64,000 nt of DNA from Bremia lactucae. Its lineage: Eukaryota > Oomycota > Peronosporomycetes > Peronosporales > Peronosporaceae. Position numbers and translations under genes: made by a program. This document shows, piece by piece, positions 41,804 to 51,781 of the stretch (positions are counted from its first letter, which is position 1; each line of letters opens with the position of its first letter). A model generated the notes under the pieces. It made no database searches and was not told the origin of the DNA. It was given only the letters and a program-made list of their open reading frames with translations. Location of the stretch: NCBI RefSeq assembly GCF_004359215.1, contig NC_090621.1:4975840-5039839 (forward strand), read 5' to 3'.

Positions 41804-42152
41804 TGTAATGGGCCACAATACAGGATTAACACAAACAAAATGAACAGTTGCAATTGTAGGCAGGTTCTGTGCCCGAATAGAGGGCTCAACGTAAAGTTCT
41901 ATCGGTTCATTATTGGGAGCCTGAAACCCAATATGGACCAATGCTAAATTACCTAAAAATTAGTGGTTCCCGACAGGTGGGAACACGGTCGTACTTTGGA
42001 CGATTAAAAAATCTTTGTGACGATGATATTTGTACGCAGACACTTGAGCACCGCTCGCAAATGCTCCATATGGTTTTCCACATCGGACCGACCGTGCTCC
42101 GCCCGACTATGGACAAAAGTGGCATAACCAACCACTCCCATAGCATACCGCT
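41804..42152 (+). repeat. LTR5, 3' LTR of gypsy G (truncated)
   Basis: From TGTAATGGGCCACAATACAG. Homologous to 23804-23378 (minus) through GTGCCCGAATAG, CCTAAAAATTAGTGG and GGGAACACGGTCGTACTT. The right end is replaced at about 42153 by family E linker sequence. Confidence 0.7.
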
Positions 42153-43140
42153 CTACGCAGGACGCCGGAAAGGATGTGCTCCTGCAAGAGGACTATACAA
42201 CTGATGTCGTGTCGGACACAGTTCAGGGTGCGTTGACGAAATGCCAAACGTCACCTAGTCCTTCCCAGCTCATAAAGACTGTTGTTGTGAAAAGGACGGG
42301 AACAAGTAGTCATGCGTCCAATGGTCCTGAACAGAGCCGAGAGCTTGTGGAAGTAGATAGAGAGCTGACAAGAAGTCAAGCGTCGCAAGAACCGGCACAG
42401 AGCCTTTAACTTGGCGCGGTTTGAAGGGTTGCGTTAGCCGAGAGAGTAACGGCACCCGCTTTCTAGTCAAAGGTCGTATTGACTAGATTACGAGTACCTG
42501 ACAGATTAGGATGATTAAAGGCACGTCAAAACGAGTGACCTTTGGATCATTCCTGGTCGAAGAGCACGGTCATTTGAACGAGGTGTTCGAGGCCGTCGAA
42601 GACGAAATTAATTTAATTTTAAAACCCTGTAAATGGCGGAGGCATCCTCAGTTGAGGTGCTCCAGCCCGTCTTAAAAGCTGCCAAGGACAAAGAAAAAAA
42701 AATCCCGGAGATGTCGTGGGATCCGTTCCTGTTCGAAATAAAAGAAGAAATAAACCACGAAGTAGTCGCATCAATTCCAGAAGAGATCTAGGAAGACTGT
42801 TGCTCGTCGTCAAGAATGGACAAGAAACGCCAAAAGAAATGATTTGCTACTCAAGGCTGGGATTCCCTAAAATACAGCCCATTGGTGATATTCTGTGGAA
42901 ACATCGTAATGTGTCTCCAGAAGAAGTGCCGAGCCGCCTACCTGCCGATAGGGGCATCGGCCACGAAATTGACTTAGAACCTGGCACCAAGTATCGTGTG
43001 ACCAGGCAATGGCCATTTCCGAAAGATCAAGTCGACCTTCTGTGTGCTAAAAGCTTCATGTGAATGGCGCGCGGTTTACGCTTACAATAAGATGAACACG
43101 GCCACCATTCCGGCGCATCGCGAATCTCGCAGAAAGAGGT
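42153..43140 (+). pseudogene. E-5 linker and RT start
   Basis: Linker as in E-2 (CGGAAAGGATGTGCTCCTGC at 42161). Frame 42716-43063 then reads GDILWKHRNVSPEEVPSRLP, ADRGIGHEIDLEPGTKYRVT, RQWPFPKDQVD. An internal deletion joins this to WRAVYAYNKMNTATIPAH near 43068-43120. The RT palm is missing. Confidence 0.8.
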
Positions 43141-43440
43141 TTATACGAATCAAGCACCACTGGGGGCCGCAATAAACTCACCGCACCTCTCGCCTAGAAT
43201 GGCAAGATGGCGACCATTCTTCTCAAATCTAATTTTTAGGTAAATACAAGCCGAGCAAGTCGATTTTTAAGTGTTTCTCGTGCTAAGGCACAAGTTGAGT
43301 CGTCAACGTTGGCAGTCATGAAGGTATACCACGTGATGATCTCTTTAGCCTCGGAAATAAAGGATGGGGGTGCTAACCGCTGTATGCGGGATATCATCAG
43401 CTCGCATGAGCAGTTGGCAATTACCATCGACTAAGTCAAA
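43141..43440 (+). pseudogene. E-type RNase H end and tether
   Basis: Mixed frames resemble LSPRMARW near 43190, SKSIFKCFSC and VESSTLAVMKVYHV (43270-43340), as between RNase H and the zinc finger in E-1 and E-4 (LLAAMKAYHV). Follows E-5 RT after a deletion of the catalytic region. Confidence 0.55.
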
Positions 43441-43469
43441 GTGTACTGTACATCGTATATCCAACCGTA

Positions 43470-43575
43470 ATGGCGCATTGTTCTTGCTATAATAAGCTCA
43501 ATGCTGCCACAATACCAGCATTGAGCTTATTTTTATAGGCTCAGTGCTGGTATAGTGGCATGTACAATGCGCCAT
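43470..43575. repeat. Fold-back palindrome 2, at the E-5/gypsy D boundary
   Basis: Left arm 43470-43526 and right arm 43539-43575 are reverse complements: ATGGCGCATTGT/ACAATGCGCCAT at the outside, CACAATACCAGCATTGAGC against GCTCAGTGCTGGTATAGTG inside. The right arm lacks about 20 nt. The centre is about 12 nt. Both arms encode RT (WRIV.AYNKLNAATIPA) on opposite strands, and coding orientation flips here from + to -. Confidence 0.85.
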
Positions 43576-44100
43576 GTACCATTTGGCTTTTTGAGACGAA
43601 ATGTTGGTGCCGAATGGGGATATTTACCCTCGCGTACCAATTCAGCCTCGTGCTTAGCACGAAAAAAAGCGTCAATGACGTCACATTGATCCTTTGGTAA
43701 AAGCCACTGTCGTGTAACGCAGTGTTTGATACAGGAAACTTGTCAATTTCATGACGGACACCTCTATCTGGAGGTAAAACCGATGGTGGATTGGTACACA
43801 CCACAACTTGGAATTCCTCAACTAAGGAATAGAATGAATCCTTGAGCTCTTTAAGGATTGATGATCCACTCCGCACACTAAGTGCCACTTTTGTGTCCTC
43901 AAGGACGGCTTCATCTAGAAGCGATGACGAGTTTAACTCAATATTCGGTCAAGTAACCACCATGTCAGATAAGTCACCAACCTTTAAGGCTCGGCCGAAC
44001 TCATCAACAGACATCTCGTCTAGATTTAAGAGCACGTAATGAAGGGATTGCCCCAAGGCTAACTTCTCCCTCGATTTTACCGGTCACACCATTTGCAAGC
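43576..44100 (-). pseudogene. Gypsy D linker and RT N-terminus
   Basis: Minus strand 44040-43842: LNLDEMSVDEFGRALKVGDL, SDMVVT, then LDEAVLEDTKVALSVRSGSS. Frame 43888-43541 continues DSFYSLVEEFQVVVCTNPPS, VLPPDRGVRHEIDKFPVSNT, the RT entry, before frameshifts. RT ends in palindrome 2 after WRIVHA, so palm, thumb and the rest of pol are lost. Confidence 0.82.
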
Positions 44101-45000
44101 GAATGCAACTGCTCGCTCGTATCACTTTATGACGTTATAGATGTTCGCGTCTCTTAAGAGGCCGGAGCATCCACGTTACCAAGTTTCTTAACCTTTATAG
44201 GCTGTGAACCAGAGCTGGTACAGTCGACGAGAAGTTATATAAGTCAAATTCCTTGTCCAGTGGTCGGTTACGTCTCACATTCACGGGCATTAAAAAGGTT
44301 TGACCCGGAATGCCTGGCATCTTTCCAATAGTGTCGCAAGCTCGGTGGACTTACACGTGCCACTCAAGAATATTACACCCTTGATGACTCGGCCCTAGAC
44401 CTACAATGCTTTTAGCATTCAGTGATTCGTTATTGGAACGAGTGTCACTCGACGGAGCACGTGTCGTTCCCCCCCTTTTTCTGAGCCGGGCTCAGGATAA
44501 CTGTATTTAACATTGGAGTTCATTTACTCAGACATTCCACTGTCTAGCACACTGACAGATTTGGTCAGTGATGTTTGTTGCCTAGCCAAGGTGAGTTCAT
44601 GATTCTCCGAAGGTTTGCTATAAAAATTGCGCGTTGCGCCTAAAAAATGCAAGTTTTTCAGTTAATCCCTGGCTCAAGGCGTTTAAGCCAGGCCATACCA
44701 AGGATGAGATAATATCTCGATCGAATCAAGGTCGAGATAGCGTTCCGCACTGTCAAAAATTAGGAACTCAATACCTTAGTTCAGCAAAACTTTAGGAGCA
44801 GTGACACGAGTCCCGGTCGCGTAAGCGAACAGTGATTATATATATCACATTTATGGGCTTCAAGCGCCGCAGCATATCGCGAATTCCTTTCAAGGGAAAG
44901 ACGTCGAGCATAACTATAAGACGCTCCTGAGTCAATTAAAATTGACCATGGCTCATCAAAGTCGCCTGAGCGACTAATAGGCCAAGCTTATACTCACGCC
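44101..45000 (-). pseudogene. Gypsy D protease
   Basis: Minus strand at about 44955-44860 reads DEPWSILIDSGASYSYARRL, SLERNSRYAAALEAHKCDIY, with an intact D-S-G-A-S active site at 44934-44920, the only canonical gypsy protease site in the window. The following protease body and early linker (44860-44100) carry many stops and no clear second motif. Confidence 0.78.
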
Positions 45001-45764
45001 CCGTGCCCTTACGTAAAGAGCTAATTGGGACTTGGTCCTGTTTACTCTCACCTCCCAAAGGCTAAACATAATCTAGGTCTTCCCCAGTAGGGCGCCCCAC
45101 CCCTGCTGGGCATCGACGTTTTCCCACACCGTACCAGATTTCTGGTGTAGGTCGGGATTGTTGCTCTTTCGAGCTTTGCGCGCGTTGCGTAAGGGGCAAG
45201 CCGCGCAGGTATAACATCTCCGAATGTTTCTATGCTGTTCCACAGCTGAAATTCTTCTTCTCCGTTCTCAACGAGTTTAATAGTATTTTTTCACCCATTT
45301 TAAAGCGTTCATCATCTTACGACCATTTCGGTCCGCATATTCTTTTTGCTTGTCCAGTGCGCTTGCCATCGCGTCTCGGACTTTAGGAGTGATGGCTAAT
45401 CGCTATCCACAAAGCGTTGAGCCTCGCTCACGCATTTAGTATCAAACTCGCCAATGTAGGTCCATGAGTTCCGGTCAATTCGACGACCCTGATGTGCTCG
45501 AATTGCTTGTACAGTTAACGGGCGCGCAAAGCCGAGCGAAAGTCGAATTCAAAGCGTAGCGCTATGACAACTGCATCTTCAAAAATAACGGAATGGGATC
45601 GGTACAATTCCGTCCGGGCAACGCCCTCGTTTAGCCCCCCCATATAGACGGTCACTAAATTGTTTCTTGCACCGGATCTTGATGCGTAGCGGCAGTGAAA
45701 GTCCATAAAGACGGTCACTAAATTGTTTCTTGCACCGGATCTTGATGCGTAGCGGCAGTGAAGG
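45001..45764 (-). pseudogene. Gypsy D gag, interrupted by E sequence
   Basis: Capsid end at 45718-45515: NLVTVYMGGLNEGVARTELY, RSHSVIFEDAVVIALRFEFD. The knuckle region at 45270-45080 gives RRCYTCAACPLRNARKAR, with only part of the CCHC set. Between them, 45275-45500 resembles the family E integrase C-terminal linker (GCGCTTGCCATCGCGTC, AAAGCGTTGAGCCT), so gag carries a foreign piece. Same family as 14480-15180. Confidence 0.78.
45646..45762. repeat. Tandem duplication in gag D
   Basis: A 54-bp identical block (AGACGGTCACTAAATTGTTT ... GCGGCAGTGAA) occurs at 45646-45699 and 45709-45762, period 63 bp (21 codons, in frame). Confidence 0.95.
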
Positions 45765-45849
45765 TTATCTAAAGAAGATCTATGCTTGTAGGGTTGTTAC
45801 TTGTGGCAGAGACTGCAAAATTAAAAGTGAGTATATCAGTTGAATGTAT

Positions 45850-46115
45850 AATTTGTGATGAATTGATTCACGTCCATTCATTTTCTTCGAAACTTTGCTG
45901 GCCTTTCGTTCCTATCGTCCATAGGTTTGCAACCACATTTTTTCCTTACGTTGTAAGTCACAGCACAAAAATAAGGGCGTCAGTATCTAACAGAATAGCG
46001 CAGATGAACCCCAAACATTAGTTCCCTATAGCCTTAACTTCCAGCCTTGGCAGCGCTCGAACCCACGACCTTTCTTTAAGTTCTTCCACATCATACCGAC
46101 TGAGCTACAATGTGA
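45850..46115 (-). mobile_element. SINE-like element copy 1 (tRNA-derived)
   Basis: The minus strand starts with tRNA-like promoter boxes: TGTAGCTCAGTCGGTATG (A-box type) at about 46112 and GTCGTGGGTTCGAGCGC (B-box type) near 46045. The body follows: GGGAACTAATGTTTGGGGTT, CATCTGCGCTATTCTGTTAG, ATACTGACG. The same order appears at 49700-49420. T-stem pairing is poor, so it is not a working tRNA. Ends are uncertain. Confidence 0.6.
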
Positions 46116-46264
46116 TTAGAATCTAGGCTAGCCTTTTCCCTACTTAAACCATACACATTGTATGCAAACACTCAATCAAACTATGCGAACAAACTATCCT
46201 TTCCTACATGTGCACATATGTAGTTTCAGAGATGCAACATCACTTTTAACACTCTCCTTGATGT

Positions 46265-46680
46265 TTCACTCGGTGTTTGCTTAAATGTGCATCTTGAGAC
46301 TCACAACGAACTTGCTGTGCTTGTCCTTTGCAAGCGCCTTCGTCAGTCAATCGGCCACCATATCTTCCGTAGGCTTGTTATCCAACTCGATGACCTTGCG
46401 TTAGATTTTAACACGTGAAAAGCGAAACTTGATATCGATGTGCTGGTTCTTGAATGGTAGACGGGGTTCTTCGCTAATGCAATACATCCTTGGATATCTG
46501 GATAGATCCTTGTGGGTCCGTTTTAAGGAAACTTCATGTCCGTCAACTACAATCGAAGCCAGGCCGCTTCTTCAACTGCGTTGTAGAGACTCATCTACTA
46601 AGCCTCTGTGCTCGAAGTCCCTACACTTGGCTGCTGCTTCTGCTTCCACGAGATAACACTACCATTTCAGGAAGAAGACG
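46265..46680 (-). pseudogene. Copia-4 RNase H fragment
   Basis: Minus-strand codons: TSSTEA followed by a double stop where EYMSL expects Glu-Tyr, then SLYNAVEEAAWLRL, PDIQGCIALAKNPVYHSRTS (Asp-Asn of DNQGCI changed), and a frameshifted HIDIKFHFV-like tail. A copia family distinct from copia-2. No flanking copia domains. 46116-46264 is unassigned. Confidence 0.7.
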
Positions 46681-46689
46681 TATCTAGTT

Positions 46690-47103
46690 GTCGAGCGTCG
46701 CGTATCCAAATCGTAAAGCTATCCCTGCAAGAATATGTGCTGGAGCTGCGGTCGTCGTCGGCGTCCATTAGCGTGGGTCCGATACGGAAACACATTTAGG
46801 TGCCCATGTTCATGAACGGACCGCGGCGCGGCTCATCGCGACAGGCCCTTTTTAGAAAGGCGCCGTCGACGATGGAAGAGGCAATCCGAATTGCCTTAGT
46901 TGAGGTGCAATCCTACAACAGTGCCTCGGCGACAGCTCATTTAAAGCGGTGGGCGAAAAGCTGTATGCCATTCCAATGGAGATGGGCAATTAAGACGTAA
47001 TCTGCTTAAAGTTCGGCAAGTGCGGCCATATGATGGCTTGCTGCTATGCCACAATATCTGCTGGGGCTAAAACGCTCAGCAAGAAGACTACCTACCCAAA
47101 GGG
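46690..47103 (+). pseudogene. E-6 gag with zinc knuckle
   Basis: Frame 46800-47000: MFMNGPRRGSSRQALFRKAP, STMEEAIRIALVEVQSYNSA (capsid end). After a frameshift the knuckle at 47018-47060 reads C-L-K-F-G-K-C-G-H-M-M-A-C-C, where the second Cys is Phe and the last spacing is off. PKGACKNQRARR then leads to the protease. Matches E-3 gag (-). Confidence 0.78.
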
Positions 47104-47640
47104 TGCTTGCAAGAACCAGCGTGCAAGACGCGAGTACTTCATCGACCACTGATACTTCATCGACCACTGAGGGTCCAGAATGCAAAGCGCAGTAGGGGTA
47201 GGATGCCCTACTGACGCAGGTCCTGAATTACCCCTAAGCTCAAAGTTATCTAACAAATGAGCAGCATAGTCCCTCCGTCCCTGAGGTGCCGAAATTCGAA
47301 CTCAACCCTGCTGGTCTATAGAGCCCGTGAACGGGGTTACAACCATGTGATGTGCATCACAGAATTTTGCGAAATTCGCGGCTCTTAAATAGAGACCGGT
47401 AATTTATGAGTCGCTTTGCCAGGATGGCAAGCGACCTTTCGTTTGCGTACGGCGCGCTCGGTAAGTCTGAAGGAATTCGTGTTGAACCTCGCCTTCAGAT
47501 TAAGTAACTTTTTCTGTAGAGAGAAATTTACGGTGCTAGGTATGGAGAGTTTGCATAACCTATGCCATGGTTGGCAAGACACCAACCAAGGATAGATTGG
47601 CGTACACGCACAGTTGCTAACTGGTAGCTGAGGCTGGCGC
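47104..47640 (+). pseudogene. E-6 protease
   Basis: Collinear with E-2 19235-19760 at DNA level (GCAAGAACCAGCGTGCAAGA, CTATGCCATGGTTGGCAAGA), with an 18-bp duplication (TACTTCATCGACCACTGA) at 47135-47170. The active-site DSG codons are deleted near 47345. 47641-47789 holds a scrap resembling an integrase C-terminus (QKENADKHE) on minus. Confidence 0.7.
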
Positions 47641-47789
47641 GTGTTTACTTGTGCCTAGGCTGAATCCCTTAGGCCTTCTGTAGTCAATAATACACGATCA
47701 TATCTGGAACTTGCTCATGTTTGTCTGCATTCTCTTTCTGTTTATACACTGCAGACTGAAACGCATGTCAAGTGGTCGCGCCGACTTAA

Positions 47790-48166
47790 TCGACGCGTAG
47801 AAGGCAAGCTACAGTCAGGACGAACATTGTCACCTGCTGTTGGATCACTTCAGTGGACGAAAGGTTTCTTTTCCGTCGCACCTGAAGGCTAAGCTTACTC
47901 GATTTAGCTACAGCGATGGCCTTTTATAGCACCAGCTATCACATTGTAATTCTTTGACCAGCTTAGTCTCCCATGACACATATCTCAAGCTGAAAGTACT
48001 TTACGAGCTCAATGATGCACCATCGAGTGGGCATCTGGGCCGTAAAAAGACATTCTTACGAGTGTCAGAGGAATTTTGGTGGCCACTCCTATATCGATCG
48101 GTGGCCAACTGTATTCGCTCTTGCGAACAGTGTCAGCGCATTAAGTCTGCACCGTCCAGCGGTGAT
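47790..48166 (+). pseudogene. E-6 H2C2 zinc finger
   Basis: Frame 47954-48169: LKVLYELNDAPSSGHLGRKK, TFLRVSEEFWWPLLYRSVAN, CIRSCEQCQRIKSAPSSG, with the His-His-Cys-Cys ligands in place. RT, RNase H and integrase core are missing on either side. It ends at the start of palindrome 3. Confidence 0.85.
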
Positions 48167-48280
48167 TAATCTTCTTAGTAATAGGAAACACCCCATTAGC
48201 CAGCCCATCAGCGATAAGCTTTGCACCTATCGCTGATGGGATGGCTAATAGGGTGTTTCCTATTACTAAGAAGATTAATC
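48164..48280. repeat. Fold-back palindrome 3
   Basis: Arms 48164-48216 and 48228-48280, 53 bp each with 2 mismatches; loop 48217-48227 (AGCTTTGCACC). Arm sequence (GATTAATCTTCTTAGTAATA, CACCCCATTAGCC) is not recognised elsewhere in the window. It lies exactly after the E-6 zinc finger. Confidence 0.95.
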
Positions 48281-48620
48281 TTTCGGGAAATAATATTACC
48301 TCTAATGGCTAAATATCAAACAAAAAAAGGGTTTTACTGGTCAAGTTTTAGGAGGGTCTTGGGGTAATGACAGGCACTGTAGGGAATATAAAGAGAAGCC
48401 TACTGTAAATAAAGAAAGCTCGCAGCAGTAAGGCAGTCAGTTCGTGAAAACAACCCAATTTATAAAAATCCGTTGATAAGTTAATGAAAACTGACTTAAA
48501 AATTGCCACCAACCGCTAGCATTTAAGTCATGTAAGCGGCGATGAGTTACGAAAATCTCGTTACCTCTTAACTTTTACCTTCCTTAAAACTTCTGAAACG
48601 TACCTCACTGAAGCTGCTGT
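48281..48620. other. Unassigned AT-rich interval
   Basis: 340 bp, AT-rich, without open frames longer than a few dozen codons and without recognised repeats. It separates palindrome 3 from E-7 integrase. Confidence 0.3.
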
Positions 48621-49371
48621 CAATTCCAAAGAATTGTTCGAAGTCGGTCAGTCTGGACTTGATAATTGGCATTCCGCCTGATCACAAGGTCGGACGGGGC
48701 TCGTCGTCTTTGTACACAGACTGAGCATAATGGTGCATTTAGCACCATGTAGAACATCAATCACAGGCAAGGAGGTAGCTCTCTTGTTTCTGGGTCGTGT
48801 ATACCGACTACACGAGATGCCCGATTCTATAGTATCGGACCGGGATCCACATTTTACGTCGGGTTTTGGCGTCATGTCTTCGAGCTGCTAGGTAGCAAGC
48901 CCCACATCTCTACAGCCGATCATCCCCAGACTGATGACCGAACAAAACGTACCAATTGGGTCGTGGCGGATGTATCGTGCACGGTAGCGACTCCAAAAGC
49001 AAGGAGCAAACAATTGCCTTTCGTGGAGTTTGATATAAATACCACTGTCCACGCCAGTACGGGTGGAATAGCGTTTTATAAAAATGGACTGCGCCATCTC
49101 GAACGCCAGTCTCGTTTTTGCTTAGTACGAGTCTTGATGGGGGAGGGCCCGCCAATACGCTCGGTGCAATTGCGAAAGAGGGACACAATTTCGTCGAAAT
49201 GACGACGACCCAAGAGGGTCTCATATCTACGGCAGAAACTTGCACTCGAGCCCTGCCAGTTTAGCAGCGGTCACAACACCTAAGAGTGTCACTGTGCAGT
49301 CACAGCAAGGAATGCATGTGCTCCTACACGATAACGATTTTTGTTATTTATAACTACGTCGTATGACCGAC
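48621..49371 (+). pseudogene. E-7 integrase core
   Basis: Plus codons in mixed frames: GIPPDHKVG near 48675, YRTGIHILR region for the second Asp, and AFRGV / QLPFVEFDINTTVHASTGGI in frame 48963-49202, FYKNGLRHLERQ. E-1 and E-4 are homologous. Linker codons GHNFVEMTTTQEGLIST follow at 49175-49230. Interrupted at 49372 by a 423-bp insertion. Confidence 0.8.
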
Positions 49372-49794
49372 TGTAGAATTACGTTACGCTATGAGCTTGA
49401 AGATGGGCTAACGGTCGAGATTGCAAACCGGAAAGTAAGTTATATTTTGAGTTTATCTTTATCGTACCGGTACTTTATGCGACCGTTATCACTTTCCAAT
49501 CGTTCGCTGCGCCCCCTTTCTCACATATGTGGACCACCACAAACTGGGGGTCGTCACTGTCTGGCAGTACAGTGCTGGTGAACCCCAAACACCAGTTCCC
49601 GAAGGTTTTAGTTTTCGTCGTTGCCGGGTATCGAACCGGTGACCTGAGGGTGGCACTGCCACCTCTTATGCAACTGAGCCACATAGCATGGTTTTTCTCC
49701 CCACTATTTCTCCGTATAATTCTTGTCATACGATCCCCTATACACGCATATGCATAAAGCGCAACACTTTCGATGAACACATCAATTTTTAACG
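49372..49794 (-). mobile_element. SINE-like insertion, copy 2, with target duplication
   Basis: 423 bp flanked by CCGAC at 49367-49371 and 49795-49799; the uninterrupted E-4 sequence (CCTATGACCAACCTCTCGG on its minus strand, near 34710) shows the site without it. The minus strand holds an A-box-like TGTGGCTCAGTTGCATAAG near 49685, a B-box-like CCGGTTCGATACCC near 49630, then GGGAACTGGTGTTTGGGGTT, CACCAGCACTGTACTGCCAG, ACAGTGACG, as in copy 1. The tRNA-like head starts about 100 bp inside the insertion. Confidence 0.65.
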
Positions 49795-50200
49795 CCGACC
49801 TCTCGGCGGTGTCATAGGCGATTTTGATGCCAATAGCGTGAGCAAGGCTCAGCGCTTTGTGGATGAGTGATAAGCAATAACACGAAAAGTCCGTGACGCG
49901 ATGGCAAGGGCACAAGACAAGCAAAAACAATATCCGGACCAATATGGTCGCAAAAACAATGAACGCTTTAGGGTGGGAGAAAATGTACCATTACGTACTA
50001 TCACCCTTCCTAAAATGCAGTTTTGTACTACCCGGAGGTACTACGAAATTTTTGCCGCGTTTCATCGGGTCGTTTACGGTGATCGAAGAGGTTGGAGACC
50101 TACAGTATAGGCTTAGTATATGAAGACGCACCCGTATTTACGTGGGTCGTCTAGAACGTTATGTTGGTCCAGATGAAATCACACATCCTATCCGTCTAAG
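49795..50200 (+). pseudogene. E-7 integrase C-terminal region
   Basis: MARAQDKQKQYPDQYGRKNN (frame 49901-50110), then FCTTRRYYEIFAAFHR and, in the next frame, TTKFLPRFIGSFTVIEEVGD, LQYRLSI (49893-50123): the GPF-type module. The YVGPDEITHP stretch follows frameshifted at 50160. Continues E-7 after the insertion. Confidence 0.84.
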
Positions 50201-50768
50201 GAGGCCGATGGTGACTCCGACAGTGAGTCAAGCGTCGATCTGGTGATGGAGACGGTGAAGGTGATAAAAATCCAGCCGAATGACTCCTCTAACTGACACG
50301 GACTGGAGAGCGAGAGATATTACGCGAGTAACGCAGATCTCTTAGCATCAGGTTTTCTAAAAGGTCCAGCCGAAGTTTAAGCCTTTGGTATCCTTGGGAT
50401 TCTTCGCTCGGATATCTTAAAGATCTGAAGTCAGTCGCGAGACTTGACAATCGAGATACCCGATCCGTCGTTCAGCAGCACTCAGCGCCTGCAACTAAAC
50501 GGATGCGGGATAGGCTGCCCGTGATTAGGGTGGGCGAAATCGCCGCTTCTATCGGGCCCTGCACTGATGGATGCTGCTGGGAACCAACGCTTCCTTGTTA
50601 GAAATATTATTTGCCCACCGCTCCGTGCAGCAGAAACATCAAATCCTCGTCCAGTGGAGAGGATACACAAAGCGTTTTGACTCTTGGGAACCGTCCGACG
50701 TACCGGGCCTAGTGTCTGCCTATGAGAAGGAGCAACAATTGTCGCTCCGCTGGTTCTGTATGGACTAG
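50201..50768 (+). pseudogene. E-7 chromodomain and pol end
   Basis: Frame 50571-50768: HRSVQQKHQILVQWRGYTKR, FDSWEPSDVPGLVSAYEKEQ, a complete chromodomain core with W-R-G-Y and SWEP, then QQLSLRWFCMD and stop at 50766-50768. The lead-in AAGNQRFL is one frame off. A 12-G run lies at 50794-50805, 25 bp after the stop. Confidence 0.87.
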
Positions 50769-50779
50769 CAGGAGCGGCG

Positions 50780-51632
50780 TGATGAGTAGAAACGGGGGGG
50801 GGGGGTACAGTACCGCAATGATTTCTTTCACACGCAAGCGAGCGTAAAATTCCGCTTCGTATTGGTCGCTTGATTTATTTAAATGCAACACGATCGGGAT
50901 CGGGGAACACGACCACGAACTATAGATGCAATAATAATTACGTGCATCGAGAGTAGCGCGCTCTAGGAGCGACGCACTTTTTCCATTCAAATAAGACCAT
51001 TCGGATGGAGGTGGCATCGGTGGTATGCCACCATTTACATATACACGTTCAATGCGACTGGCTTGTGACAACGACTGGACACGCTCACGTGCCGTCGGTG
51101 GAGCTATGCGCTCAGGCTCTTCTGCGTCAGACCCATTTTGAATGATGGTCTGAACGACAGCTGTTGTGGCTCTACCCAACTGAGAAGCAGCTGCGCCTTT
51201 ATGGCTGCGCTCTCACGAATGGTCGCTGCGCTAGCTAGCGCAGACGACGAGAGAGATGCTTTGTTGACGTAAGGTAAGTTTGCCTTTGCAACGTTGGGCG
51301 TCTCCATGTTAGGAGCAATGGGTGAAGTGTAGATAAGCAATAAAGCGCCATCATCCTTTCTCATTTACTCGCTGTGCTCATAACTAGAATAAGGTGATAG
51401 CAGCGGTGTCGAATTATTTCAGTAAATAATAAAACAATGCGACGGATCTACATCCTCACTGGAAAAGTGAAATAGATCTGTAAGTCCATCTATCGCGGCA
51501 GCACCAGTAGCTATCGGCGTTGCAACTGAGACACTAGGTGACGGCTGCGTTTTATCGCTGCGCGTGCTTTAGGCGAGGTTGTGTGGGTGTCTTTGCAGAC
51601 TACCCATCAGGTTTGCCTCTTTTAGGTGGCAT
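50780..51632 (-). pseudogene. AO-4a: antisense ORF of E-7
   Basis: Convergent with pol, in the element between chromodomain and 3' LTR. ATG at 51632 (MPPKRGKPDG), then SVATPIATGAAAIDGLTDLF, SSEDVDPSHCF. Frame 51364-51104 reads LLLIYTSPIAPNMETPNVAK, SLSSSALASAATIRESAAIK. Frame 51179-50709 (156 codons) reads VVQTIIQNGSDAEEPERIAP, PTARERVQSLSQASRIERVY, SEWSYLNGKSASLLERATLD, YEAEFYARLRVKEIIAVLYP and runs 60 bp into the chromodomain antisense. AO-4b at 29091 aligns throughout. About 280 codons if unbroken; here at least three frame breaks. No known domain. Confidence 0.62.
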
Positions 51633-51781
51633 GTCAGGTGCTATGTGATGACAATAATGTACACTGGTCGCTGAGAGTACTTAATAGGGCTTGAAAGACG
51701 CGCATAAGGCAGCTTGCTGTCCCTCTTCCTCCCGTTGACGATTTTACAAAAATGTAAATTCGTCCTTAAAGAGTGGCGTGG

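Noticed and set aside
46020..46112. A tRNA gene on the minus strand
   Set aside because: A-box and B-box resemblance is good, but acceptor and T stems do not pair and the downstream body is shared with 49420-49600, which fits a SINE-like element better.
49605..49690. A second tRNA gene on the minus strand
   Set aside because: The T-loop needs an extra base to pair, there is no acceptor stem, and it sits within an insertion flanked by a 5-bp duplication.
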